Assembly: GCF_007752535.1 (NCBI RefSeq)
Contig: NZ_CP036426.1
Location: 3,534,001 to 3,598,000 of the forward strand
Length of the DNA stretch: 64,000 nt
Reading direction: 5' to 3'
Origin: Tautonia plasticadhaerens
GTDB taxonomy: Bacteria; Planctomycetota; Planctomycetia; Isosphaerales; Isosphaeraceae
Shown here: in pieces, positions 6,220-13,916 of the stretch
Numbering within the stretch: position 1 is the stretch's first letter
Layout: the number at the start of each line of letters is the position of its first letter
Translations under genes and position numbers: made by a program
Notes under the pieces: model-generated
What the model was told of the DNA's origin: nothing
The model's database searches: none
What the model saw: only the letters and a program-made list of their open reading frames with translations

Positions 6220-7703
6220 GCCAAACCGACATCCTGGTCTACGCCGGCTGCGCCAGCCTAATCGTGACCGGCCTCATCATCCGCATTGGGGAGCGCCGCA
6301 AACAGAAGCAACTACCGGCCAGGGCGTCCCCGTCAGGCCCGGAAGGCTTCACCATCTGCGGCATCCACCTCGGCTGGCCGGACTCCGGCATCGTGGTCAC
6401 CGGCTCCAGCGGCTACGGCAAGACGTTTTTCGCCCGGTCCATCGAAGCGCAGGCGATCAACCAGTGGCTTCCCTGCCTCTTTGCCTGCCCAAAACCTACA
6501 GACGCCAACGAGGTTGATGAGCTATGTCGCCAGCTCAACGCGTCAGACCGATTCGTGCGATTGAAGCCCGGATCGCCTTACCGCATCAACCTGCTCAAGT
6601 ACCTGACCGAGATGCCGGGCGGCTCTTCGCTGCTGGCCGCGCAGTTCCTGGCGCGGCTGAACGACATCGCCAGCCGGGCGGAAGGGACCGGCAACCACGG
6701 CGAAGCGTTCTGGATGACGATGTTCGAGACCGCGCTGGTCAACGCCATCGAGCTGTGCATCCTGGCCACCGGCGAAGCCAGCATGGAGCTGGTGAAGGAT
6801 GCGCTGATCAGCAGCCCCGGCACCCCGGAAGACGCGCTGCCGGCCAAGCTGTTCGGCGGCGACCCGGAGAATTTCACTATCTGCGCCAAGATGATCCTGC
6901 TGGCGCGGGAAAACCAGACGCCCGAAAACCAGAGGAGGGTCAAGCGCGCCACCGAATTCTTCCTCAACGAATTCTCATCCCTTGGCTACAAAGCCCGCGG
7001 CGCCATCATCTCGATGGTGAACGCGATCCTGGGCAGGTTCCTGCTGGAGCCGTTTTACTCGGCGCTCTGCGAGGAATCGACGCTCACGCCCGAAATGATC
7101 GAAGCGGGCAGACTCGTTGTCGCGCTCGATTACGATCTGCTCACCTACGAAACGCCCGGCCGAATGTTCCAGCTCGCCTGGATCATGCTCTACCAGGGCT
7201 ACTGCCTGCGAAGGCCTGCGGCGAACGCGCCGCGCAGTCTCATCGTCAGGGACGAATACGCGTATTTCAGCCACCCGGGCTACGACGCAATCGTGGCCGC
7301 GGTGTCGCGATCGCAACGCGCGCTACACCTGGACCTTTTCCAGGATTTCGACCTCATGGAGCAAACCTACGGGGGAGGCCCCAAGGCCAAGAACGAGGCG
7401 CTCAGCTCCTGGTCGAACCACGGCGTCAAGCTGATGTTTCACCAGAACAACCCGGATTCGGCGGAAGTCCAGAGCCGCCTGACCGGCGACGTCAAGGAGA
7501 TCATGCTGTCCGGCGGCTCCAACGGCCGTGCCAACCGCGAATCCGGCGATTTGCGCGACGGCTGGCTGGGCGTGAACCAGTCGATGCACTGGTCAGAGCA
7601 ATACGCCCGCGCAATTCGCCCCGAGTTCTATTCAACGCTTCCGGTCGGTGTAGCCGTGCTCCACGCCCACGGCGAATTCCAGGTTCTCGACATGAGGGAG
7701 TGA
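6216..7703 (+). CDS. VirD4/TraG-like (FtsK-HerA superfamily) DNA-transport ATPase, 495 aa
   Basis: Coupling ATPases of this type form membrane-anchored hexamers that pump DNA or DNA-protein complexes. Visible features are an N-terminal membrane segment (residues about 7-23), Walker A GSSGYGKT at 63-70, Walker B LIVRDEY at 342-348 with D346/E347, and a following SRSQRALHLDLFQDFDL block. The last corresponds to the sensor region where these ATPases usually read 'ar..g..l.l..Q'. A single membrane segment and about 500 residues fit small VirD4/TraG relatives. The GTG at 6216 overlaps the upstream stop and follows an AGGAGG site. No relaxase, VirB4 or pilus gene is in the window, so it may be conjugative coupling, an unknown secretion system or phage-like packaging. 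Confidence 0.7.
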   Translation: MSQTDILVYAGCASLIVTGLIIRIGERRKQKQLPARASPSGPEGFTICGIHLGWPDSGIVVTGSSGYGKTFFARSIEAQAINQWLPCLFACPKPTDANEVDELCRQLNASDRFVRLKPGSPYRINLLKYLTEMPGGSSLLAAQFLARLNDIASRAEGTGNHGEAFWMTMFETALVNAIELCILATGEASMELVKDALISSPGTPEDALPAKLFGGDPENFTICAKMILLARENQTPENQRRVKRATEFFLNEFSSLGYKARGAIISMVNAILGRFLLEPFYSALCEESTLTPEMIEAGRLVVALDYDLLTYETPGRMFQLAWIMLYQGYCLRRPAANAPRSLIVRDEYAYFSHPGYDAIVAAVSRSQRALHLDLFQDFDLMEQTYGGGPKAKNEALSSWSNHGVKLMFHQNNPDSAEVQSRLTGDVKEIMLSGGSNGRANRESGDLRDGWLGVNQSMHWSEQYARAIRPEFYSTLPVGVAVLHAHGEFQVLDMRE

Positions 7704-7706
7704 CGC

Positions 7707-8273
7707 ATGCCGCAGCAAGAGCAACAACAATCGAACGACCCCTTCCACGGCATCCGGCAGACCGGCAACTTCATCCTCTTCGCCGTCGGCCTGCTGGCCG
7801 GGCCGTATCGGCTCCTGTTCTACCGGCCGGGCAGCATGGGGCCGCGATCCATCGGCTTCCACACCATCGTCGGCGTCATGATCGGCTATCCGCTGGTCGT
7901 GCAGCTGACCGGGCCGCCGATGACGCAGGAAGGGTTCCAGGCGTTCGCCTGGGGAAACATGGCGCTCTACGGGCTGCTGGCGCTGCACTTCCTGGCGGCG
8001 ATGACCAGCAAGGAGCGGCGCCACAGCGAGGAATGCGGCCAACCGCTGGCCAAGGACGACACGAAGGAATTCCTGCTGGCCGGCGTGGCAGGGCTCTGCC
8101 TGCTGCCGCTCTGCCAGGGCATGGCCTGTTTCGTCGGGCTGGGGTGGCTGGCCAGCAAGATCCAGCTCGGCCTCTTCAAGGCGAAGGTCGATCGCGAGGC
8201 GCAGGCCGCCTACGACAGCATGCTGCAGGCCCAGATGCAGCAACGTGCGATGGAACGACTGCGGAGGTGGTGA
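7707..8273 (+). CDS. Polytopic membrane protein of the element operon, 188 aa
   Basis: No family recognised. Four membrane segments can be seen at about residues 18-40 (NFILFAVGLLAGPYRLLFY), 48-68, 82-100 and 122-147 (FLLAGVAGLCLLPLCQGMAC). A cytoplasmic helical tail rich in Gln and Arg follows (AYDSMLQAQMQQRAMERLRR). It starts three bases after the ATPase stop codon, with GAGG in the end of that gene as ribosome binding site. Immediate succession suggests it is a membrane partner of the ATPase, comparable in position to the small membrane subunits of type IV secretion, though I see no sequence similarity to them. Confidence 0.6.
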   Translation: MPQQEQQQSNDPFHGIRQTGNFILFAVGLLAGPYRLLFYRPGSMGPRSIGFHTIVGVMIGYPLVVQLTGPPMTQEGFQAFAWGNMALYGLLALHFLAAMTSKERRHSEECGQPLAKDDTKEFLLAGVAGLCLLPLCQGMACFVGLGWLASKIQLGLFKAKVDREAQAAYDSMLQAQMQQRAMERLRRW

Positions 8274-8366
8274 ATCCGGGGCCGCCACGGATGGCGGCCA
8301 CGTCACTTTCCGGCATCCAGGCGGGCGAGGTAACCGAACACTACCACAACGGGGGAGCAAATCAGC

Positions 8367-8891
8367 ATGCCAGATCACAAACCGTCCGCGTCCGACCGGC
8401 TTACCGAAGCCTTCCGCAATGTCCAGGAGAAGCTCGCCCAGAAAAACCAGGAGCTCAAGGACAATACGCCGCCCCTTCCCAGCGGCCTGAAGGACCTGAA
8501 GGCCGCAGCCGTCAAGGGCATGTACGAACTTGGCGGGCTGTGGACGGGCGACGCCTATCGCGGCGATCTGGGCCTGCTCACCAGCGGTGCCACGCCAAAC
8601 CAAGGGCCTCAGCCGGACGGGCCGCAGCACGGCGTGCACGGCCCGACGGATCAACACGCGCCGGAGCCTTCGCCGGAGCAGCAGGCCGAGCACGTGATCG
8701 AATTCCAGCAGGCCAAGGCGACGCTCGGCAAGCAACGCCAGATCGACAAGGCCATCTCCGACATGACGCCGGAGCAGAAATCCATGGCCGGGAAATTCAT
8801 CGGCACCACCGACCCGCTGAAGACCGCGCAGCAGCGCGGACAGGAGTTCGCGGAGAAGAGCCAGGACAAGGGGCAGTATCGCAGCTTCTAG
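8367..8891 (+). CDS. Hypothetical hydrophilic protein, 174 aa
   Basis: No family recognised. GGGGGAG lies about ten bases before the ATG at 8367. The N-terminal third is a charged amphipathic helix (TEAFRNVQEKLAQKNQELKD), likely a short coiled coil. The middle is a Pro/Gln/His-rich linker (residues 78-110) and the C-terminal part is again helical and Gln/Lys-rich. No export signal or membrane segment is present, so it is probably cytoplasmic and may be an adaptor of the neighbouring ATPase or membrane proteins. The 93 bases before it hold nothing else I recognise. Confidence 0.55.
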   Translation: MPDHKPSASDRLTEAFRNVQEKLAQKNQELKDNTPPLPSGLKDLKAAAVKGMYELGGLWTGDAYRGDLGLLTSGATPNQGPQPDGPQHGVHGPTDQHAPEPSPEQQAEHVIEFQQAKATLGKQRQIDKAISDMTPEQKSMAGKFIGTTDPLKTAQQRGQEFAEKSQDKGQYRSF

Positions 8892-8959
8892 CTCAGCCGA
8901 GGATTCACGCGCCACGGATGGCGTCACCCTCCCCGCTTCGCACCAATGAGGAACAGGCC

Positions 8960-9991
8960 ATGCGTCGGATGATCCGCTGCTTGACGAACAACTGGCACAT
9001 CTGCTTCAGCGTCCTCGCCGCGTCCTGCGGCCTGGGGTTCGTGTGGGTTGTCCAGCCCACCGACTGGATGAAATCGGTCCAGGCCAAGGCGGAACCGGCC
9101 TGGCATTCCGCATCGGGCTTACTCTCCGGCCGTACGGCACGGGTGGACGATGCGCTCGCCCAGGCGGAACGCGAGAGCGCCGCCGCACTCGAGGCACGCA
9201 TTCGGGATCTGGAGGGCTATCTGGAGAGCCGGAAATCCGGTGGCAAGGCCTTCGCCGAAGATATTCTGAGCCTCCAGGCCAAGGCGCGATACGCAGGTAT
9301 CGTCGTGGAGGAAGTGATCGGCGAATTCGCTTCGCTGTTCGATACCGGGCCGAAGGAATATCAGATTCCGCGCGATCCGATCGGCGAGGACGTTGACGCG
9401 GCGTTCGATCGGCATGTACTCAGCGAGGACGAGCTGAGCGAGGCGATCCAGGTGGCGGCGGCCGGTTACATCGACGATCTGCGTTCCATCGAAGCGCGTG
9501 CCCGCGTGGCTGCCCGCGCCCCGGCGGAGCAGATTACCGGCGGTATCTCGGCCGAGGATCTTCCTTCCGGGTCATACGACCGTTACAGCGCGGTGACCGC
9601 AACCGCCCGCATCGCCGAGTTCGACTTCGTGCTGTCGCCGGTGCTGTTCGTGGCGGGCAACAAGCTCGGAGATCTGGCTGCCAGCCCGATCGATTCGGCC
9701 ATCGCCGGGCAGCGATGGACTCCGGGCCAGAAGCGCGCCGCCAGCATCGGCGCGAATATCGGCTCCGACTACGCGGTTGGCAAGGGGATCGATGCCGCCC
9801 TGCACGGCGCCGGGTATACGCCCGAGCAAGACATCGAACGCAGCGTCCATGCCGCGCTGGATGCCATCCGAGCTTCCGTCATCGACGGCGATGCCGCTGG
9901 CGGCGAGTCGGGCCTGCGCGGGCGGCTGCGGAAGCTCCACGACGAGCGCGTGCGGTGGCGGGCGGAAGCGTTCGCCCGGCTGGCGCGCTGA
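8960..9991 (+). CDS. Membrane-anchored helical protein, 343 aa
   Basis: No family recognised. GAGGAAC precedes the ATG at 8960 by suitable spacing. Residues about 13-32 form one membrane segment (WHICFSVLAASCGLGFVWVV). The remaining 310 residues would then lie outside the cytoplasmic membrane. They are rich in Ala, Asp, Glu and Arg with an early coiled-coil-like region (AQAERESAAALEARIRDLEG) and a Gly/Ala-rich, less charged section near residues 220-290. The same reading frame stays open far upstream, but that is a shadow of the genes at 6216-8891. A bitopic helical protein beside a transport ATPase could be a structural part of a membrane channel; this is inference. Confidence 0.6.
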   Translation: MRRMIRCLTNNWHICFSVLAASCGLGFVWVVQPTDWMKSVQAKAEPAWHSASGLLSGRTARVDDALAQAERESAAALEARIRDLEGYLESRKSGGKAFAEDILSLQAKARYAGIVVEEVIGEFASLFDTGPKEYQIPRDPIGEDVDAAFDRHVLSEDELSEAIQVAAAGYIDDLRSIEARARVAARAPAEQITGGISAEDLPSGSYDRYSAVTATARIAEFDFVLSPVLFVAGNKLGDLAASPIDSAIAGQRWTPGQKRAASIGANIGSDYAVGKGIDAALHGAGYTPEQDIERSVHAALDAIRASVIDGDAAGGESGLRGRLRKLHDERVRWRAEAFARLAR

Positions 9992-10031
9992 CACAAAGCC
10001 CATCCCGTTCACCATCCGAGGAGATATTCCC

Positions 10032-10640
10032 ATGAAACGCAGCGCGATGATCCTGTTCGTCTTGGCCACGCTCGCCACCGCCGCGCCGGCCAGGGCAGAT
10101 TTCTGGGGCAAGCTGGTCAAGGAGAGCGGCGAGTTCATCTCGAACAAGCTCGGACGCAGCGCGGACGACGCGGCACGGTTCGCCGCACGGCACGGCGATG
10201 ACGCCGCACGTGGATTCAGCCGCAACGCCGACGATATCGCAGGTGTGGCCGGCGGAACAGCGAGCCACCTGAGCGCCCGCAGCGTGCGACGCCTGGAGGC
10301 GCTCCGCACTTCCGGCCATCCCGGAGCGTCTGGCCTGGCGGGCGTGGTGGAAGCCTATGGCGATCCGGCGATGGATTTCATCTACCGCCACCGCGGCACG
10401 CTGGCCGGAACGGCCGCCCTGACGGCGTTCCTGGCCAATCCGGAACCCTACCTCAACGGCGTGGAGACGCTCGCCGCGCCGCCCCTTACCCGCCTGAGCG
10501 ACGGCGTGGTGTCGGTGTTCGATTCGCTCGGCTGGGTGCTGATCATCCTGTCGTTCGGCGGTGCCGCCGCCGTGTTCCACCACTACAAGCAGAAGCTCCG
10601 CGAGGGGCAGACAACGGAGAAGGAAGGGGTGCATCCGTGA
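10032..10640 (+). CDS. Exported or membrane-anchored protein, 202 aa
   Basis: No family recognised. It begins with a classic signal peptide (MKRSAMILFVLATLATAAPARA, cleavage about residue 22). The mature part has Ala/Asp/Arg-rich helices (NKLGRSADDAARFAARHGDD). A second membrane segment lies near residues 168-187 (GWVLIILSFGGAAAVFHHY), followed by a basic tail. The final topology is therefore a periplasmic domain tethered by its C-terminal helix. The GGAG site and ATG at 10032 are clear. Its stop overlaps the next GTG as GTGA. Confidence 0.65.
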   Translation: MKRSAMILFVLATLATAAPARADFWGKLVKESGEFISNKLGRSADDAARFAARHGDDAARGFSRNADDIAGVAGGTASHLSARSVRRLEALRTSGHPGASGLAGVVEAYGDPAMDFIYRHRGTLAGTAALTAFLANPEPYLNGVETLAAPPLTRLSDGVVSVFDSLGWVLIILSFGGAAAVFHHYKQKLREGQTTEKEGVHP

Positions 10641-10771
10641 TCGAGGCAGCCATCGCCCTGGTGTTGTTCCTGGTGTTCGGCCGGTTCATCCTCGGCCAGG
10701 CCGGGCCGGCGAAGCAACGCATGCTCGAGTCGCGCTGGGAATTCGGCCGGCGCAACGGGGGAGGGTCGTGA
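10637..10771 (+). CDS. Small single-pass membrane protein, 44 aa
   Basis: The frame starts with GTG at 10637, overlapping the previous stop codon as GTGA, and its own stop overlaps the GTG at 10768 in the same way. This double coupling is the main evidence for a real gene. Residues 2-19 form one membrane segment (IEAAIALVLFLVFGRFIL) and the rest is basic (Arg/Lys-rich), so the C-terminus should be cytoplasmic. It is similar in design to the 43-residue protein at 6088-6219, but I see no clear sequence relation. Confidence 0.55.
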   Translation: MIEAAIALVLFLVFGRFILGQAGPAKQRMLESRWEFGRRNGGGS

Positions 10772-10947
10772 ACGAAGAGCGATACGCTCACGCGGTCGCG
10801 GCTGCCGCGCTCATTCTCAACACCATCAGCAGCTCGCCGGGCGCCACCACGCCCGAGCTGATGGGCATCATCGTCTGCATCGTCGAGGAGGCGATCAAAA
10901 CTTATGAACGCAAGCGAAGTTTCTCAGCGGAGCCCTCCGTCAACTGA
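10768..10947 (+). CDS. Hypothetical small protein, 59 aa
   Basis: No family recognised. The GTG at 10768 overlaps the upstream stop, and GGGGGAGGG provides the ribosome binding site. The product is short and mainly helical, with a hydrophobic patch (MGIIVCIVEEAI) that is too short and too interrupted by acids to be a confident membrane segment. The end of the gene overlaps the next start (10904) by 44 bases. Confidence 0.5.
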   Translation: MNEERYAHAVAAAALILNTISSSPGATTPELMGIIVCIVEEAIKTYERKRSFSAEPSVN

Positions 10948-11176
10948 ACGGGCGGAGCTGGTGGCGCGATTCGTCGCCGGCAAGCCGCCGCACATCGTCA
11001 ACCGCGCGCTTTCGCACCGGCTCAGCAGCCGGTGCCTGGAGCTGGTGCGAGAGGCAATCCAGCCGGAGCTCCATTCCACGCTGCACGAAGCGTTCTACGA
11101 GCTGATCTTCGAAGGATTGGAGGAGGTGCGAAATGCTGGTCAACATCAACCAGCCGACCAGCCCGGAGATTCATAA
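10904..11176 (+). CDS. Hypothetical small helical protein, 90 aa; paralogue of the next gene
   Basis: No known family. The central part (residues about 38-76) has the pattern LS-RL--RC--LVREAI--E----EAFYELI-EGLEEV. The next gene product (11133-11318) shares LS-RLA-EC--VVQ--L-EE----QEFYRVI-SGLEEL at the same spacing, so the two are probably tandem paralogues. The start ATG at 10904 lies inside the upstream gene, with GAGGAGG about twelve bases before it. The product should be soluble and helical. A small helical pair of this kind could form a heterodimer; nothing shows its role. Confidence 0.55.
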   Translation: MNASEVSQRSPPSTERAELVARFVAGKPPHIVNRALSHRLSSRCLELVREAIQPELHSTLHEAFYELIFEGLEEVRNAGQHQPADQPGDS

Positions 11177-11318
11177 CCTGAGCATTCGGCTGGCGCGCGA
11201 GTGTCGCTACGTGGTGCAGGGATGCCTGAGGGAAGAGGAGTGGTCACTTTGCGACCAGGAATTTTACCGCGTTATCCGCTCCGGCCTGGAGGAGTTGGCG
11301 AGGAAGGAGAAGCCATGA
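11133..11318 (+). CDS. Hypothetical small helical protein, 61 aa; paralogue of the previous gene
   Basis: The ribosome binding site GGAGGAGG stands directly before the ATG at 11133, inside the 3' end of the previous gene, so the two overlap by 44 bases. The conserved half resembles its neighbour: LSIRLARECRYVV and QEFYRVIRSGLEEL correspond to LSHRLSSRCLELV and EAFYELIFEGLEEV. The stop codon overlaps the next ATG (ATGA at 11315). A short soluble helical protein without known family. Confidence 0.6.
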   Translation: MLVNINQPTSPEIHNLSIRLARECRYVVQGCLREEEWSLCDQEFYRVIRSGLEELARKEKP

Positions 11319-11851
11319 ACGTGTCCGTGCCGGAGCGCGACCCATATTTCGCCGAAGTGTCCCACCTGCTGCTCCCGCTGCTGATCGACTACTACTGCGC
11401 GGCGGAGGAGCTGTTCAATGCCGACGGCGTGTTTCAGCCCGCTGCGAGAGATCATTTCTTCGAGGTCAGGAAGGCGGTGGATCGCGTTACCGCCAACAGA
11501 TCCCTGCCTTCCTACCCCGAACGCATCGACTTGCAGTGCAAGCGCATCGGCAATGACGTGCTCGACGCCTTCCGCCAGGCGATTGCTTCCTCAGATAACT
11601 ACTTCGAGATGCTGAGCCGCATGGAATCGGCGGGGCGTAATGCCGCGTTCGTCACCCTGATGGAGATGGACGCGGCACACCACGACATCGCCCGCCAGCA
11701 GGCCGAAGAGGCAAGGCCCGCTCGCCGGTTCCGATGGCTCAACCTTTTTCGATGGAGGCGCAACCGTGAAGACGCTCATCCCCAGCCTGATCGTCGCCCT
11801 GGCGTGCCTGCCGTTCGGGTGCTCGCCAACGGCGGAACAGCCCAGGACTGA
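11315..11851 (+). CDS. Hypothetical protein, 178 aa
   Basis: No family recognised. The ATG at 11315 overlaps the preceding stop as ATGA and follows AAGGAGAAG. The product is helical (YYCAAEELFNADGVFQPAA, IGNDVLDAFRQAIASSDNYF), with a strongly basic Trp/Arg patch near residue 145 (RFRWLNLFRWRRNRED) that could contact lipid or nucleic acid. The last 28 residues overlap the lipoprotein gene that starts at 11766 in another frame. This long overlap makes the exact 3' end slightly uncertain. Confidence 0.55.
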   Translation: MNVSVPERDPYFAEVSHLLLPLLIDYYCAAEELFNADGVFQPAARDHFFEVRKAVDRVTANRSLPSYPERIDLQCKRIGNDVLDAFRQAIASSDNYFEMLSRMESAGRNAAFVTLMEMDAAHHDIARQQAEEARPARRFRWLNLFRWRRNREDAHPQPDRRPGVPAVRVLANGGTAQD

Positions 11852-11984
11852 ACCCAAGGCGGAACCGACCGCTCCGGCCACTGAATTCAAACTGCCACCG
11901 CTGCCTCCGCCGCAAGTTCCGCAGGCGGTGCCGCCCGGCAACCAGGCGCCGTCCCTTCCCCCGCTGCCGAAGGAGCCGTCATGA
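11766..11984 (+). CDS. Small proline-rich lipoprotein, 72 aa
   Basis: The GTG at 11766 is preceded by GGAGGCGCAACC. The N-terminus is a lipoprotein signal (MKTLIPSLIVALACLPFGCS) with lipobox PFGC and lipidated Cys at about residue 19. The mature part is a short Pro/Glu/Ala-rich chain without a folded domain (LPPLPPPQVPQAVPPG). Small lipoproteins of this size occur in type IV secretion systems as VirB7-like stabilisers, and this operon also holds a VirD4/TraG-like ATPase. Size and context support the comparison but sequence alone does not. The stop overlaps the next ATG. Confidence 0.65.
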   Translation: MKTLIPSLIVALACLPFGCSPTAEQPRTEPKAEPTAPATEFKLPPLPPPQVPQAVPPGNQAPSLPPLPKEPS

Positions 11985-12415
11985 CGGACAAGAAACCTTC
12001 TCCACCCGGCCAGCGTGTGGACTGGCGTGGCGCGGATCTGCGTGGCGTCAGCCTGGCCGGCGTATCGCTCGAAAACGCCGACCTGCGGGCCGCGGATCTG
12101 AGCAACGCCAACCTGAGCAGCATCAACCTCCGTTATGCCGACCTTCGCGGCGCGACGCTCAATGGCGCCAACCTGCAGAACGCCAATCTCTACGGCGCGA
12201 AGATGCAGGGCGTTGAGGCGTTTCAGGCGGACCTGCGCGGAGCCAACCTCCAGATGGCCAACCTGGGCGGCGCGTACCTGGAAGGCGCCATGATGCCCGC
12301 GCCCGCCGCGAAGCTCGGGCTGAAGTCGCCCGATCCGCTGGAGACCGCCCAACGGAAGGCGAAGGAAGCCTTGGCAGAGAAGGGAAAACCCAAGGGGCTG
12401 GAGTTCGGCGGATGA
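11981..12415 (+). CDS. Pentapeptide-repeat protein, 144 aa
   Basis: Residues about 14-100 consist of consecutive A(D/N)Lxx-type pentapeptides (GADLR GVSLA GVSLE NADLR AADLS and so on), which form a right-handed quadrilateral beta helix. Some members of this family mimic DNA and protect gyrase (Qnr, MfpA); most have unknown function. The C-terminal 40 residues are a Lys/Glu-rich helix. The start overlaps the lipoprotein stop as ATGA, and its own stop overlaps the next ATG. On a mobile element a DNA-mimic role against restriction, topoisomerase or partition proteins is conceivable, but unproven. Confidence 0.85.
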   Translation: MTDKKPSPPGQRVDWRGADLRGVSLAGVSLENADLRAADLSNANLSSINLRYADLRGATLNGANLQNANLYGAKMQGVEAFQADLRGANLQMANLGGAYLEGAMMPAPAAKLGLKSPDPLETAQRKAKEALAEKGKPKGLEFGG

Positions 12416-12609
12416 AAACACACATTCGGCACCGCGCCCATCGGCGGGTGAAACACCCCGTCCTCGTCACCGCCGGCATCTGGCTGGCGGTGATCCCCGC
12501 CCTCTGCTTCATCGCCGGGACGCTCCGCCCCATCCCCCTGCTGACGTTTGGGGCGATCAGCGCCATTACCGTCATGATCTGGATGGAAGTCAACGAATGG
12601 AGGGGGTGA
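12412..12609 (+). CDS. Small two-pass membrane protein, 65 aa
   Basis: The first 14 residues are strongly basic (MKTHIRHRAHRRVKH), followed by two hydrophobic segments (VLVTAGIWLAVIPALCFIAG and PLLTFGAISAITVMIWMEV), so both ends should lie in the cytoplasm. The ATG at 12412 overlaps the upstream stop codon. No family recognised. It is the last structural gene of the rightward operon before the excisionase-like gene, five bases downstream. Confidence 0.6.
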   Translation: MKTHIRHRAHRRVKHPVLVTAGIWLAVIPALCFIAGTLRPIPLLTFGAISAITVMIWMEVNEWRG

Positions 12610-12613
12610 GCCT

Positions 12614-12796
12614 ATGGACGTAAAGGAGGCGGCGCGGCGGCTCGAAATCAGCCCGTCGCTCGCCTACAAGCTGGTCCAGGAGGGGCGCTTGCCATGCGTC
12701 CGCATCGGCCAGAAGGGCAGGCGCGGCAAGATCGTGCTCACGGAGGAGCATCTGAAGCAATTCATGAAGGAGCTGGAAGAGGCGCGGGGGCACTAG
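12614..12796 (+). CDS. Excisionase-like helix-turn-helix DNA-binding protein, 60 aa
   Basis: The whole protein is a winged helix-turn-helix of the excisionase/MerR-like class: VKEAARRLEISPSLAYKLVQ is the helix-turn-helix, and LPCVRIGQKGRRGKIVL the wing, with the typical 'G.lp.vriG...' pattern. Such proteins bend DNA at attachment sites and direct the integrase toward excision. GGAGGGGG precedes the ATG at 12614. It converges on the integrase gene, and their last codons overlap by four bases (12793-12796). Because it closes the long rightward operon, excision may be tied to expression of the transport genes. A transcriptional-regulator role is an alternative. Confidence 0.75.
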   Translation: MDVKEAARRLEISPSLAYKLVQEGRLPCVRIGQKGRRGKIVLTEEHLKQFMKELEEARGH

Positions 12797-13827
12797 CCCT
12801 CGCGTTTCTCATTTCCGTCCAGCGCCTCGCGCATCGCTTTGTGGTCGTGGTGGAGATAGGTTTTCATCAACTGCTTCAGGTCGGTGTGCCCGAGCTGGAT
12901 GGCCACGAGCGCCGGATTGAGGCCCTTCTCATTGATGGCCGTTGACGCCCATGCGTGGCGGTGCGAGTACATCCGGTCGCCGTAGGTGATGCCAAGCTTG
13001 TCGCACAGGCGGCGCATCCGAACCCGGAGCGCATCGGCCTGCCACGGCTTGCCGAACTTGTTCGAGAAAATGTGCCCCGCCTTGCGGTCGCCGATGACCC
13101 GCTTCAGCAGCTCGATCATGGCGGTCGAGAGGAACACCGGGCGCTCGTCGATGCCGGTCTTCGCCTTCGTCTTGTTGGGCACCATCAGCACGCCCTTGTC
13201 GAAGTCGCACTTTTCGATCAGCGCTTCCCGCGCCTCGATCGGTCTGCACCCGGTTCCGGCGAGGAAGTGGAGCACGTCGCGGAATTCCGGCGCGGCGGCG
13301 GCGGCCAGCCGCTCCGCGTCCTCCGGCGACATGACATCCTCCCGCCTGCGTGCGAGCGGCATCGTCACCTTGCCCTTGATCGGGTTGGCGGCGATCCAGT
13401 CCTGCCGGGCGCAGTAATTCAAGCACGCATTGACCGTGATGATGAACTGCCGCACGGAGTTGGGTGCCCACGGCTTGCCCTTGAGGAAGTCGGTGACGTG
13501 GTGGGCGCGGAGCCTGGACACTTTCGGATCGCCGGTCGCCCTGGCGAAAGATTCGAGGTAGTCTTTGGCGCGGCGGATGGAGTTGGGGCGGCAATCCTGC
13601 AACGATTCCAGATATTTGGACGTGCAGAAGGAAAGCTTGCGGTCTTCCGGCTCCGCCTGGGCCTGCATCGCGGCGAGGTATTTCTTCTGGATCGCGGGCG
13701 GCGGTTCCTTCGGCTTGACCTTGGGGGGAGAGGTGAAGCGTTCGTCGCGCCCGAGGTTGACCTGCTTGCCGCCGGGAAGCTCGACGAACCAGCTCAGGCG
13801 GTCGGATCGGAACCACGGCTTGTTCAT
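12793..13827 (-). CDS. Tyrosine recombinase (integrase) of the element, 344 aa
   Basis: It catalyses site-specific integration and excision of the element. The N-terminal arm and core-binding region occupy about residues 1-150, the catalytic domain 165-335. Visible catalytic residues are R195 (GTGCRPIEAR), the Lys-rich beta turn near 219-223, R290-H291 in MYSHRHAWAS, H314 in LGHTDL and the nucleophile Y324 in MKTYLHH. The first histidine of the usual HxLRH box is replaced by Y287, a variant also found in other integrases. The gene lies at the right edge of the element, reading inward, about 90 bp from the presumed right attachment site. Length is normal for the family. Confidence 0.9.
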   Translation of the reverse strand: MNKPWFRSDRLSWFVELPGGKQVNLGRDERFTSPPKVKPKEPPPAIQKKYLAAMQAQAEPEDRKLSFCTSKYLESLQDCRPNSIRRAKDYLESFARATGDPKVSRLRAHHVTDFLKGKPWAPNSVRQFIITVNACLNYCARQDWIAANPIKGKVTMPLARRREDVMSPEDAERLAAAAAPEFRDVLHFLAGTGCRPIEAREALIEKCDFDKGVLMVPNKTKAKTGIDERPVFLSTAMIELLKRVIGDRKAGHIFSNKFGKPWQADALRVRMRRLCDKLGITYGDRMYSHRHAWASTAINEKGLNPALVAIQLGHTDLKQLMKTYLHHDHKAMREALDGNEKREG

Positions 13828-13916
13828 GGCGGAGTCCCTGCCAATTCTCTGCCATCGGTCTTTTCGGGGGTGTGCCCCACTGGTTATAGTTTATGAGGCA
13901 GCAGGAGGTTACGTCA

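Noticed and set aside
6524-9991. 1155-codon open frame across the transport operon
   Set aside because: Only its last 344 codons (8960-9991) have a start, ribosome binding site and protein-like composition. The rest is an Arg/Pro/Gly-rich shadow of the genes at 6216-8891, each of which has its own ribosome binding site and domains.
6216-12609. Integrated tailless membrane-containing phage
   Set aside because: A packaging-type ATPase and small membrane proteins would fit, but no capsid-like beta-rich protein of suitable size and no lysis gene can be seen.
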